A model generated the notes under the pieces. The model did not search any database. It was not told where the DNA came from and saw nothing but the letters and a program-made list of their open reading frames with translations. The position numbers were made by a program, and so were the translations under genes. Shown here piece after piece: positions 14,257 to 26,260 of a stretch of 64,000 nt of DNA. The DNA lies in assembly GCA_916610825.1 (NCBI GenBank), contig OU744447.1, positions 3,026,146 to 3,090,145 on the forward strand, in the 5' to 3' direction. This stretch comes from Haliclystus octoradiatus (taxonomy: Eukaryota > Cnidaria > Staurozoa > Stauromedusae > Haliclystidae). The stretch's first letter is position 1. Every line of letters starts with the position of its first letter.

Positions 14257-14494
14257 AATCTTGTTCCAAAATTGAACCAGAAATCAAGGATCATATAATA
14301 TGAGGTTGTGAGAAAATTGTATTTTTAACTTATACATTGTGATAGAATCTATGGTGTAGTGTGATTAGTTTCAATTTGACGTCTGAATGCGTATTACGAA
14401 TCAAGATTACCAGTAAATGTTTGCAAGTTTTGCAATAATTGCAACATTGATGTATAGTACGAATACTATCTATTTATCTCTATATTTATTGTAG
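14257..14494 (+). other. 3' flank / probable 3' UTR of the adhesion GPCR
   Basis: Follows the GPCR stop codon. No clear canonical AATAAA is seen close to the stop. AT-rich variants occur near 14500-14570. The sequence then runs into the repeated flank (copy 2). Confidence 0.45.
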
Positions 14495-15600
14495 TGTCTG
14501 TTTATAAATATATCATTTCTATATTCCCATTTGTCTGTGTCTCTCCGTGACATATGTCTCACTAGATAAATAACACAGTTAACACGCTGTCGGGAAATTA
14601 TGCATACATTTGTGATATTCTGGTGTTGTTTTGAATATTAAACTTCATGTAATAACTTATTTTTTATAATTCGATTGAAAAATTTAGAGAGTTAAAAAAT
14701 TCCGTAGGTTAATAATTATCTAGCTGGTTGATAAAATGGAAACTGAATTGATTTGATTGGATTTAAGTTGCGAGAAAAAAAAATTAACAGAGAAAATTGG
14801 ATAGGTCAATAAGTTTTACGATATTAAAATACATACTGAATTCCTGTGATTTACAAGAATAACCAATCGAAACAAAATATGTTTTGAAGAAAGGTAGACC
14901 TATTTTATATGATTGTGAAACCACCAATCTACAGCGGGGCATTAATGCGATGTGGATTAAACATATTTCAAGTCCGTAATTTATTAATTAAACCAGTTCC
15001 CTTTCGTTACTTGAAAAAATTTGAATACAGTACACATTTCACTTCTCTTAAACGGGTTATTTTTATATAGAATTTGTAGGAACATTGATGAAGCAATCTG
15101 TTTTTAAATCAATCAACATAGCTAGGTTAAACATGGTGCTGTTGAGATCAACAATATAGCGCAGGGCATACAAATATAAGAGCTCACAAGAAAATTTTAG
15201 AACGACGTCGACGATCGACTTGTTCGAAAAAATTTCATCAAAGTTCGAAGAAATTATCAAAGCGTCTACACTCTAAAGTTACATATAGTACAGAGTTAAT
15301 GAAGGCATTGCAGAAGAGTACTTATGCAATTAATAATCTAATATAGTACTATACAACAATTGATTTCTGTGCGGGCAGGATATGATTTTCAGATTCTAAT
15401 TTCATAATTTCATAATTGATAAAAGAATTAAAAAAATCATTGAAATTCAAATGTCATTATGTTGAACAGCGAAAAGAACAAGAACCAATAACTTGCTAAA
15501 GTTCCGAAGCTGAATATATTGTGCCTTTTCTTATCTTTGATCAACATGTAATGATGTTGAATTCAAGTATATCTAATTCAGCAAAATAAAATTGAATAGG
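14495..15600 (+). repeat. GPCR-flank repeat, copy 2
   Basis: Matches 1-1066 over about 1.05 kb, and also resembles 21440-21920, including the stretch just before the shared core (a 'ctgtttata...atatc' string). It has no ORF. It lies immediately 3' of the GPCR coding region. It may be either a duplicated gene flank or a dispersed repeat. Confidence 0.65.
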
Positions 15601-17369
15601 AAATCTAGCGTTGATCAAGAAATTATTTAAGCTTTGATTGAGTTATTCACAAAGACAGAAACATCAGGTAGATTTATGATAGGATCGCATGTATCACAAT
15701 CTTTGTCTGGAACTTGGAAATCAATTATTAATCTCCTTTTGTCTAGTCAGAGCTTTATCATCCAAGATCCAAGGTTGGTCTGTTCGAAGTTTGTTTTGCG
15801 TTTAGAATTTCTTATTCTAAGAGAGCCTGCTCTATTTCCAAATGTATTGTTGATAAGCATAATAAAGTATGCTAAAAAAATTGGTACTGCGTTTTACCAT
15901 TGACTTTATCTGTCTGTGTGTTTGATGAAAACTCTTTACTGGTTCTTTGTTTGGCTATATATAGATATTTTTTTACGTCTAACATAACTGAATCCACATA
16001 TGCCAACTGCAATTACTCATGTCAATAAACACCTGAATATCGGAATATACCGCTATGGTTTATTTAGAAATAGTAATTGTTAATGCTCCGTTTTTTACAT
16101 TTGAACGGATCTGAAGTAGCACAGGATACGACCAGGACAATGTATGACTTTAAACATGATTACTTGATACAGATTACCTGGTGTATAGGAGAACCTTTGG
16201 CGTGGATATTCACTCATGTTGACTATATTGCTGCAACACACATCATAGTTCTTCAAAAGCAGACGCGAAAGCAGCCCAACTGACCTGCCAAAAATCAAAA
16301 TGCTAAAAATTGCTAAAATCTTACTGACAATTGGCTTTTCCAATCAATCAATTGCAGCAGAATCACTTTGAACCTTCGTAACAGAAATTGAAGGTTTCAT
16401 AGAGTAATTGGTTGCAAAAATGCGCCCAAAATCAAATCGCCCACGTTTATATAATTTCATTCATCAGAGACTAGAAATTGATATCCATGAAGGTAACTCC
16501 ATTACAATAACGGATAGTTTTAGTTTTTTTTAATTTTGTATAACGAAACAGTTTTTTAATTATATATAGCAAAGTTCTGATAGAAATATAATGATCAGCA
16601 ATTGTAAATAGATGAATTTAGACAAATTATTTAAGATTTTGAAAATGTAAATTTCAGTAAAGCATTGACATATACAAATAGATGTTTTTTTGGAAAAACA
16701 AAAAAAACTAAAAATATCACAAGCTTATTCCGTTGCTCAGGTGTTAAAACGTTTTGTTGTTAAAATTTTCATAAAACAATAGTAAACATTTTAATAAATC
16801 GTTATTAAATATTATATTAAACTGTCTGAAGAGCATTGGAACGTGAAACGCAGAGAAACGAAATAAACTAAATTGTAACATTGAGCACTCAAATTGATGG
16901 TTTACTCATAAAGTTACTCAATATTTATTTAGATATATCACAGCCTTGTCCATGTAAAAATCGACGAGAGCAAGGAAGTAAAAATTATGTGTAAAGAGTT
17001 GAAATACTGACTTTTGATTTTTATATTTTATATTTATTGTCGAATTGATTGTTCACACAAAAATTCGATACTTTATCGCCCTGATTGAAAAATGATTTTA
17101 AAAGTCTAAAATTCTAAAAGCATTGATATTTATTTTTCATTGACAAAAGTAAATTATTAGAAATAAATAATCACTTGTGTTAATCGCAATTCATGATTGG
17201 CGGATTTGTTCCATGTGTCCAAGGATTTGATGTTACATCAAGACAACCCACGACATTCCATGGCCAAAACTAACATTATATGCATTTCAACTCAGAAGCT
17301 AGAATACGTGTTTTGCAAAAGGCGAGAACTCTTTGAAATCAAATCAAATGAACTCTGCAATAAAAAGTT
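15601..17369. other. intergenic, no gene seen
   Basis: AT-rich. The short ORFs at 15634-15903 and 16077-16283 lack splice context and family resemblance, and I treat them as chance. Confidence 0.5.
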
Positions 17370-18930
17370 CAATTCAAAATCATGGGAGGATTCCTAGCAA
17401 TTTGATTAGTCAACAAAGCTTTTTCAGATGAATTCATAAACTGTTCATTAATGGCATATAAACGTCTTTTAATGTGTTCATGAACTATTCATCAAATGTT
17501 CATCAATGCCTCATGAACTTCTTGTAAGGAAAGGTGTTCATTAATGGCTTGTAAACCTCTTATAATGTATTTATGAACTATTAATGAACTGTACATCAAT
17601 GGCTTATGAATGATTACAATGTGTTCATGAACTATTCATGAACTATTCATTAATGGCTCGTGGACTTCTTATAATGTGTTTACGAACTATTTATGAATGG
17701 CTCATTACGGTGGTTAAAAAAATAAACCCTTCAGGTTCGAACTGGCTGCTGGTATAGGATTGTCAAATGTGCTCTAAACAATGCGTGCCGATCGATTGGT
17801 ATCCAATTTGGGCAACGGCAAATAGTGCCGCAAGCCGAATCAGCATCATAAAACGCGTGCATTTAGATTATCCTTCACTGCGCGTCTGTGTGGTGCGTAG
17901 GAAATATTTATTCACGCGGCGCGGTTCAGACTGTTATTTTACATTTTTGATTTTATCTTTTCAAACAACACAAACAAATAGATAGTAAATACAATGTGTT
18001 GTTAATGTTGATACAATTATAACATTGATAAATATAATCGCAAGGAGTATTGTCTAGTGTTGAGGATTTACGAAATCTAAATTATAGTCTGAGATTTTTA
18101 TTTTTACGAATGTTGATAAGCTGTTTCAGGAACATCTTATTTATAATAAGTTTCAGTTCATGAATAGTTGATGAATATTAACAAGCATGCTTTCATTTAC
18201 TGATTGAAACCATTTTCACAGGGGAACCGATATATTTTTAAAACAGTATTTACATTCCTAAGCCACCAGCATCTTCTGATATTCTCCTGCGAAAAAGACT
18301 GTTATTTTACATTTTTGTTATCTTACACATTACAAATAGATAGTAAATAGAACGTGTTATTAATGTTGACACAATTATAACATTAACAATAATTGTCTAG
18401 TGTTGAGGATTTACGAAATGTAAAATAACAGTCTGAGCCGCGCCGAGTGAATAAATATTTCCTCTGCACCACACAGACGCGCAGTGAAGGATAATCTAAA
18501 GGCACCGCGTTATGATGCTAATTCGGCTTGCGGCACTATTTGCCGTTACCCAAATTGGATACCAATCGATCGGCAAGCATTTTTTAGAGCACATTTGACA
18601 ATCCTATACCAGCAGCCAGTTCGAACCTGGAGGGTTTATATTTTAGCCACCAAAATGAGCCGTCCATAAATAGTACCTAAAAACATTATAAGAAGTCCAC
18701 GAGCCATTAATGAATAGTTCATGAATAGTTCATAAACACATTATAAGACATTTACGAGCCATTAATGAACACCTTTCCTTATAGAAAATTCATCCGGCAT
18801 TGATGAACATTTGAGGAATAGTTCATGAACACATTAAAATACGTTTATATGCCATTAATGAACTGTTCGGAATTCATCTGAAAAAGCTTTGTTGACTAAT
18901 CAAATTGCTAGGAATCCTCGCATGATTTTG
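17370..18930. mobile_element. Foldback element with ~0.5-kb inverted arms
   Basis: The left arm, about 17370-17950, is the imperfect reverse complement of the right arm, about 18415-18930. Examples: 'ggattcctagcaatttgatt' at the left edge against its complement near 18900, and the GC-rich inner part (CGCGTCTGTGTGGTGC against GCACCACACAGACGCG). Both arms contain irregular tandem strings built on TTCATGAAC. The ~460-bp centre holds a direct duplication ('gtctagtgttgaggatttacgaaat' type, near 18055 and 18390) and one unit of the tandem repeat found at 19670-20590. No transposase ORF is present, so it is non-autonomous. No target duplication was identified. Confidence 0.75.
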
Positions 18931-19669
18931 GAACAGTAATTCATAAAGTGTTAATCCAAAAGTATAAAAAATGAGCCATTTGACGCTTATGATTTTCAAT
19001 GAATTGATCATGAAATTATGTGTACTGTGTATGAGCCTTTCATAAATAGTTTTCAAGTTCATGAATTGTATATGGGTTATTTTCGAGCTCTTGAACTATA
19101 AAAAAATTCAAAAACTTTGATGATGTTTTGCAAGAGTTGTATCGTTCCGGATAGAAGTTTATCTTTATCAGAAGGAGTTATAGTATTTATACCACATTGA
19201 ATGGCTTATGTGGGTAGAACAAAGCAATTAATGTCACCTGAGAACTATGTTGAGCCCTCGGATTAGACTAGAGACTTAGCCTTGAAGAAGAGCTGTATTA
19301 AAATCGTATACATCAATCTTTTCTTCAACATTTCCATAGCGCAATGCCAAGTTACGTTCCCCTATAAACATAATGAGGAAACACGTATTATTTAGAAGAG
19401 AGACATTCCTTAGGTACTTATAAACTTGAGTCGTCAAACCAATAATACAAAACAAATTATATGTAACTCACAAAACTTCTTGTTGATAGGCCTGAAATTT
19501 TACAGAAATAATTTAGATGAAACTCATAAAATGATGTTATACAGCAGCATAGCTTCTAAGGCATTTACCAGCAATTTCAAGTGAGCTTAAAATTCGAATG
19601 CTCACAAGTGAAATGGTCTTCTGACTGTAAGGAAGGAAGCACAAAGAATACCATTCTATCAATTATCTC
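18931..19669. other. intergenic, no gene seen
   Basis: Runs of TTCATGAA-type text continue from the foldback element up to about 19090, followed by anonymous AT-rich sequence without a coding signal. Confidence 0.45.
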
Positions 19670-20590
19670 CTTGAAGAAGTATTTACATTCCTAAGACACC
19701 AACTTCTTCTGATATTCTTGTGCGAAAAGAATTACTTAATTCATAAACAGTTCATGAAAAGCTCTTTATATTTACGGATGTTCATAAGCTGTTTGAGGAA
19801 CATCTAAACAGCTCCAAATCATGAATAGTTCATGAATGTTAAATAGCCTGTTTTTCATGAACTGATTGTAAGGTATTTTCACAAGGAAATTAATATCTCC
19901 TTCAAGAAGTATTTACATTCCAAGACGCCAACATGATCACCCTTCTCTGCAAAAATATGTACTTAAATCATGAACAGTTCATTGAAAGTTATTCATTTTT
20001 ACGATCGTTGATAAGCTGTTTCGGGAACACCTTATTCATAATAAGTGTTTCAGTTCATGAATAGTTCATGAATGTTAAATAGCATATTTTTCATGAACTG
20101 ATTGAAAGATATTTTCACGGAGAACTAATATCTCATTGAAGGAGTATTCACATTCCTAAGACGCCAACATCTTCTCCTATTCCCCTTCCCCTGCAAAGAG
20201 ATTTACTCAAATCACGGACAGCTCATGAAAAGTTCTTTACTTTTACGAATGTTGATGAACTGTTTCAGATATACCTTATTCATAAAAAGTCCCAATTGAT
20301 GAAGACTTCATAAATGTTAAATAGCATGTTTTTCAAGGACCGATTGTAAGGTATTTTCACAGGAAACTAATATCTCCTTGAAAAAGCATTTACATTCCTA
20401 AGTCACCAACATCTTCTCATATTCTCCTGCGAAAGAGATTTACGTAAATCATGAACAGTTTATGAAAATTTCTTCATTTTATGAATGTTGACGATCTGTG
20501 TCAGGAACACCTTATTCATAAAAAGATCCAGTTCATTAATGTAAAATAGCATGTTCCATGAGCTGATTGTGAGGTATTTTTACAAGGTGT
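19670..20590 (+). repeat. ~235-bp tandem repeat, about 4 units
   Basis: Anchors of the 'acattcctaag' type recur at about 19685, 19915, 20149 and 20391. Each unit includes a TTCATGAACTG string, a 'ttaaatagcatgtttttca' string and 'tattttcaca'. Units differ from one another by several per cent and small indels. A related unit sits inside the foldback element at about 18110-18300, linking the two. Confidence 0.75.
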
Positions 20591-21228
20591 TGTGTCACAC
20601 CAACACCAAAATCACGAAAATTCTATGAAAGTGTCATCAATAAACTATGAAAATGTACAAAATTGAAGCGCACACATTTTTCAAGCCATGGAAAAGTGTG
20701 AAAACGACAAAAATTTCAATATTCACACTATTACAATGTGTGCCACGAAAAAGCCATGATATTTAGGGATTTTTAATTGTTTTGGCGTCAGTAGTGAGCT
20801 CATGGTGTATGATAGATTTACTGCTAGTTTATAGCCTTGCAATCAAATGAAGACATCTATAAATTAAAATTTGGAAAGCTATAGATTAAACGATGTGGCT
20901 AAAGTCACGGTGGCCATAACTTTAGCGCGCAGGCGCAAGTTATCAATGTTATCAATATAAAAATGGCGTAGTCGAAAATCAAAAAAGGTAAGGGGCAGCC
21001 ACTCTCTTATAAATCTAAAATATTAATGATGGAAGAAAGTATCAACAAAAAACAGATGATGATGATGATGATAATGATAATGATGAATACATGCAATCAA
21101 GTAACAGACAATTGTCTCAACATCACATCAAAATTGAACTGTTGTATGCTTTAGTAGTATTTTATAACTAGTATGCAGTTACTATGATGATGGTTAAACA
21201 TGCTGTTGCGTTGACATATATACATATT
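20591..21228. other. intergenic with a GAT trinucleotide run
   Basis: No gene is seen. A short palindromic stretch, GGTGTTGTGTCACACCAACA, begins near 20585, and a (GAT)n-type run occurs at about 21055-21085. Confidence 0.4.
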
Positions 21229-21484
21229 TACTTATACTAATAATACTGCCTGTTTATATATCACTATATTTTGGTATTTCTATATTTCGATCTATTTATA
21301 CTAATAATACTGCCTGTTTATATATCACTATATTTTGGTATTTCTATATTTTGATCTATTTATACTAATAATACTGCCTGTTTATATATCACTATATTTT
21401 GGTATTTCTATATTTCGATCTACTTATACTAATAATACTGCCTGTTTATATATCACTATATTTCTATATTTCGATATTTCTGTG
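21229..21484 (+). repeat. 64-bp tandem repeat, 4 units
   Basis: The string TAATACTGCC recurs at 21241, 21305, 21369 and 21433, exactly 64 bases apart. Units are nearly identical, apart from a shortened last unit. The last unit runs directly into copy 3 of the GPCR-flank repeat. The short ORF across it is a by-product of the period. Confidence 0.95.
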
Positions 21485-21920
21485 TTTTTCTGCGACTTAT
21501 GTACGTCTTACTGGCGATATAATACAGATAATCTGTTTTCGGGAAATTTTGGAAACATTTGTGTAGAGATAACCATGTACAGTAACAAATTTGTTGTATG
21601 AATATTATGATATTATGGCGTTGTTTGGAAATAATAAACTTCTCTTGATACTTTATTTGATATCATTGTATTGACAACTTTAGAAACTTGAAAGATTTCA
21701 TAGGTTGATAATCTAGCGGGCAGCCAAATCGAATTCAAATTGAAATCTCCAGACCAAAAATATTTCGCTTTGAAATTAAAAGCTGCTTGTAAATGGAATT
21801 AACAAGTGAAATTAAAAACTGAATCAGTTTTATGTTTATTACTTTTCTTAAATTCAAAATATAAACATTTCACTTTTAAAAAGGCTATACTAATATATAA
21901 TTTGTGAGAACACAAATAAT
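21485..21920 (+). repeat. GPCR-flank repeat, copy 3 (shortened)
   Basis: Aligns with 1-600 with gaps ('ataatctagcgggcagccaa', 'ctgaatcagttttatg', 'cacttttaaaaaggctata'). The region between roughly 350 and 520 of copy 1 is missing here. It has no coding content. Confidence 0.75.
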
Positions 21921-21976
21921 AAGAAGAAGAAAGAAAGCGTAGATACACATATATATAGATACAATTGATTTTTCAT

Positions 21977-21982
21977 TTTATT
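21977..21982 (-). terminator. poly(A) signal AATAAA (minus strand)
   Basis: TTTATT on the plus strand reads AATAAA on the minus strand, about 120 bases after the stop codon of the minus-strand coding fragment ending at 22103. It is a plausible cleavage signal for that transcript, by position only. Confidence 0.4.
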
Positions 21983-22102
21983 TTTTCAAATCATTTCATA
22001 TTTTACAAAAAAAAAATCTACTTACATTGGCAAAACTAAGAAAATTCAGCAGAGTTAGTTTTGGTATCATTATTATTATTCATGTTATTGTGAGTGTCAA
22101 GG

Positions 22103-22869
22103 TCACCTTCCTTCATGAGATGATTTTGCCTTTTCAGAAATAGGGACAAGCCAATAATAGTCTTCTAAAATATCTGTTACAGTGTAATACGAGTCTTTGC
22201 AGTATTCTGGTACATCAACAATGATGTCTTTCATCCTCTTTCGCCTTTCAAAGTTGATCACACTAAAGTTGATTTTTACTTTGCCCATTGCTCGATCAAA
22301 CGCAATTTGCAACTGTCCCTCCTCTGAACTCATGCAACGCACATCATGATCAAACTGTCTGACTATTTGCTTGAGGCTCGAGCTGACAACCAAAACACAA
22401 CTCTCCTCTTTGGCAATTATTTCAATCGTAACCAGGCGATTTTTCATTTGCCAATCGCTTTCGGGCACGCTCCCAACATTTGCAACCACATGGTCAAAAC
22501 GTTGTATATCACTTCCTCATCTTGCTTCACCTTATACATTATCGTTGGAGGCTCCTTCTCTAGAGTGGGAAGTTGACACATCTTCCTCTGTTGAATCTCC
22601 AAGGAGCGTCGCATACCAGGTCGCATAAGAACCAATGTTCGAATCATTTTCTTATCTTACCTGAGTGTAACATATATGACGTCCGGTTTACTTTCATCCT
22701 CTTTTCCTGCCACGGTCTGCTGACACATGATATAATAACTATCCAAGGCTTGACAATCGATGTGTGCTGTTCCTCTCAGGGTGACCAAATCTGCATTTTT
22801 CCACTGTTTGCATCTTTTTGTAAACAAATTCTTATCTGTAGAGCTCAAATTTGCTTTAACGCTTTCCAA
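22103..22869 (-). pseudogene. Unassigned minus-strand coding fragment, at least two exons
   Basis: I do not recognise the family. The upstream segment (22869 down to 22661) encodes about 70 residues, ends in VIYVTL, which fits an ITIM-type tyrosine motif, and finishes at a good donor (CAG/GTAAGA). A possible acceptor (TTCAACAG) lies about 70 bases on, at 22588-22590. The terminal open stretch, about 22515 to 22103, encodes some 135 residues containing WQMKNRLVTIEI and the basic run ERRKRMKD, and ends in a stop followed by a poly(A) signal. The frames of the 22444-22647 stretch and the terminal stretch do not join cleanly: a frame shift is needed near 22500. It is therefore a decayed gene, a sequence error, or a structure I have mis-modelled. 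Codon use and density of charged residues favour real coding ancestry. Confidence 0.4.
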
Positions 22870-22929
22870 CTCATCATAGGGTGTTCAATCATAGGCTTTA
22901 CACTGCGCCATATCATTTATATGGATTCT

Positions 22930-24090
22930 TCGTTCTACATATACTTTTCAATTACCTCATTAAAATTATTAGCTTCATTTTACCTTATTTCAATAATATA
23001 GAAGATGCATATAATGCGTGGCTGACTGTATTTACAGCCATTGTTAACCAGTTTGCGCAATTGAAACAAAATAAGGATAAAATAAAGTAACACAATATTT
23101 ATTTAGATGACCATGCTATGATGCTGAAAAACAAACGAGATAACTATCACAAAGTATTTGCTAGAACTAATGGTGCTAATTATTTTGAATTGTATAAACA
23201 AACAAGAAATTAATTCACTAAATATTTTAGAATATGAAAAAGAACTACTACTGTAAAAAGATTGTAAATAATAAAAATAAATCTAACCCTGTAGAAATAA
23301 TTAAACTGAGCATAGATGATCAATTAGTTACTGATTCGACTATAAATTCAATTCTCATTTTCTAGATTTAGCTAAAGATTTAGAAGATGCAATTGTAGAT
23401 AAAAAATTCAATCACTTTTGCAAATAATAAAATTAATTCAATTTCAAATTCTAATCTTCTTTCAAAGCAAATTAAATTTCAACTAATAACTACTGCTGAT
23501 ACAAGAGCTATCATTTATATATTACGAAACAAACGTTCCATAGGTGTTGACAAAATCGAAACCAGGCTCTTAAAACTCACTGCGTGTAGTATATCTCAAA
23601 GCCTTTCAAAAATAATTAATTTATCTTAGAAAAATAGTATCTTTTCCGATGCTTTAAAAACTGGTACAGTGATTCCTTTGCGCAAAAGAAGTTCGATTAT
23701 TGAGAGATTATTATATCGATTCTTTCTAATCTCTAAGATCTTGGGAAAAGATCGCTTTTAATCAATTAAACCAATATTTACCATCTAATAATTAATCAAC
23801 CGAATTCCAATCTGGTTTCTGTCAATACCATTCTACTGACAGTAGTATATTATGTTTTTCAGAAGTTTGCTTTGATAGTATCCTAAATCGCAAACTTGTA
23901 GGTGTAGACGCATAGACATAAAAAAGAATTTGATATTGTAGATATTTATATACTCCTAGAGAAACTTATATTACATGGAAGCGATGTAAAGCGTATAAAC
24001 TTCTTTAAATCTTATTTGATAGGCAGAGCGCAAATAGTTACTGTGAGTAATAAAAATTCAGATATAGGTGTAATAAAACATGCTGCTCCC
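22930..24090 (+). mobile_element. Decayed LINE (CR1/Jockey-like), endonuclease end and reverse transcriptase
   Basis: Pieces in the three plus frames give, in order, the end of an endonuclease-like domain (DAYNAWLTVF), a segment resembling RT motifs 0-2 (GVDKIETRLLKL, then TGTVIPLRKR), a SNLSKILEK-like string, FQSGF with an STDSS-like string, and an SYLIGRAQ-like string. That order matches non-LTR reverse transcriptases of the CR1/L2/Jockey type. There are many stops and frame changes, so it is an old dead copy. Neither its 5' end nor a tail is defined. The GTTCATGAAC cluster follows directly. Confidence 0.7.
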
Positions 24091-24114
24091 AAATGTCAAT
24101 CCATCCCCTCCGAA

Positions 24115-24310
24115 AAAATTTCATGAGTTCATCAACAGTTAGTTCATGAACTTCATGAACAGTTCATGCACAGTTCATGAACAATTCTTGAACTTCATGA
24201 ACAGTTCATGAACATTTTTTGTGGTTCATGAACAGTTCATGATCAGTTCATGAAATTCACAAAGAGTTCATGAACACTTCATGATTCGGTTCATGAATAT
24301 CTTGCATCAG
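24115..24310. repeat. TTCATGAAC palindrome cluster
   Basis: About a dozen close-set copies of GTTCATGAAC-like strings, many separated by only a few bases, as in AGTTCATGAACAG. The same 10-base palindrome is the building block of the foldback element and the ~235-bp tandem repeat upstream. Confidence 0.85.
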
Positions 24311-25900
24311 ATCGATCTCATTTTTGATCAGTACTTGTTAAATATAGTATAACGAAAAAGAGTAATTTTTTCTACAGATATTTTATTAAGGCTGATAACA
24401 TTTATTGGATGTTATAACAATACAGTTCCTTCCTTTCCATTAAAATCCCATCCTGTATTTTCATATTTAGGTTTCTAAAACCAAGATATTTAAGGAATTT
24501 GGTGATAATTCTTCAATGTATTATGATAATAGAATTATGTTATACTCACTAAGCAGATATAACTTCTCCGATATATCGAGGTATTTCTAGTCATGACATG
24601 TAATGATGTATATGCGGGGTATTCGATCTTTAAGTTATCGCCAAGTTTCTTTATTTTTTTTCTTTATTGGGAACAATCGGTTCCTTCTCTTTAAAATTAT
24701 GATCGAGTACATTTTTTATGTTTATCATAACTTGAATATATAAATTTAATATTTTTCTCTATATTAGCAAAGATAATTCAAAAGAATCGTATTATCAAAA
24801 TATCATAGAACACGTTGTGTGATGTTATCATTTCCGGCATTCAACCCCATACCTCGAATTCTATTGTTAGCATTGATTTATTTTCATCACCCATTTTGGA
24901 AAAATTTTCAATCTTAGTTTCCATGGCATCTTTTTGTACATTTGTTGAATCATACAAGAGCCAATCCTCCACACAGAAATGTATTAACATGTGCATATCC
25001 TATAAAATGAATAATAGCAACACATTTAAACTGATCAAATGTTTAATTAATAATGGAACTTTTCAGATAAATTTACATTAAGAGTACGTTGAAATATATC
25101 TGCATTGATACGTTGTGGTAATCTGTTCAAATGGTTTTTCTTTTCGGAATGCATCCCATCTGCATGTAGATATTGAAATGCCGAATACACCTTACTAGTT
25201 CAATGAATTTTTATTTCTATAAAAGCAGTCTAGATGTGGATAATAATGGTATGATTCAAACATAAACTGCCACAAACATGGACATTGTTCTGATGGTGGC
25301 TAATGTCGATCATTAACAAATACACATTTAAAGTCTGAGTCACCACAAACAATAATTAATTCCTTGACAAAAAGGTAACTAATCTAATTTAATAACGTCT
25401 CATACTACAAAGATTTAAGCATTAAATTTAAATCTTCAGATATAAAATAGTATTAATATCATATCAAAATTAATATATGTGCCTTTGCTTGTTTTCTAGT
25501 ACTGGGTAAAATACACCCGCTTGGGTTTATATGTAGCTTGTACACTGAAGATGTTATTTGCTGACATACTGCACACTGAAGGTCAAGTAGCTTAACTTCT
25601 GGCTGAGAGAAAACTTATACTTTACTATACTATACTTTACTTATACTAAGTACTTATACTTTACATAAATCAATGATTCAGTCAGATATGGGGATATGGT
25701 CTAATTTGAAATATATAATTCGCTACCCAAATGAAAACATTGGAGACAAAGATATTACACATGGACATTCAGCACGTACCAGTCCAATATGCAGTAATAG
25801 ATAAAAGGCTTGAACTGTTGTAGGACTACATCAGAAGCTTCTTAAATGTAACTAATATAGTAGCATGAAAAGGAGAGTTCTGGGACATTAGGCTCTTTAC
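24311..25900. other. intergenic, no gene seen
   Basis: AT-rich. An ORF at 24815-25081 has no recognisable relatives. A low-complexity 'tatactttac' run occurs at 25617-25666. Confidence 0.45.
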
Positions 25901-25906
25901 AAATTA

Positions 25907-26118
25907 GAACAATGAAGCTGACAATGAAGCTAACTTTAATGACCTCGTTAAAGCTAACAATGAAGCTAACTTTAATGAACTCGTTAAAGCTAACATTCAA
26001 ACAATGAAGCTAACAATGAAGCTAGCTTTAATGAGATCATTGAAGCTAACATTCAAACAATGAAGTTTACAATGAAGCTATCATTTTTAATGAGTTCATT
26101 AAAGCTAACATTTGAACA
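25907..26118 (+). repeat. Irregular tandem repeat of AATGAAGCTAAC / GTTAAAGCTAACATT
   Basis: About eight imperfect units of ~12-45 bases based on CAATGAAGCTAAC and TTTAATGA(G/A)(C/T)TC(A/G)TTAAAGC. It abuts a (CAT)n run at its 3' end. Confidence 0.85.
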
Positions 26119-26260
26119 ATCATCATCATCATCATCATCATCATCATTTATTCAGAAAACCTTTAAGTGTACATCAAACTTGTTTTCGAAGGATTGATTA
26201 GGCTATACGTTACAACATACATATATATATAAGCAGGAAATAAAACATTAACAAAAATCT
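26119..26260 (+). repeat. (CAT)n-headed dispersed repeat, copy 1
   Basis: A (CAT)9-like run is followed by TTTATTCAGAA and then AT-rich text, including an 'acatacatatatatat' string. The same order, (CAT)n then CATTTATTCAGAA and later 'acatacatatatata', occurs at 48186-48345. It is probably the end of a dispersed retroelement or SINE; the class is unknown. Confidence 0.55.

Noticed and set aside
24115-24310. CRISPR-like array
   Set aside because: The repeats are very short palindromes with irregular 0-15 base spacing in a eukaryotic genome, with no spacers of constant length and no associated genes.
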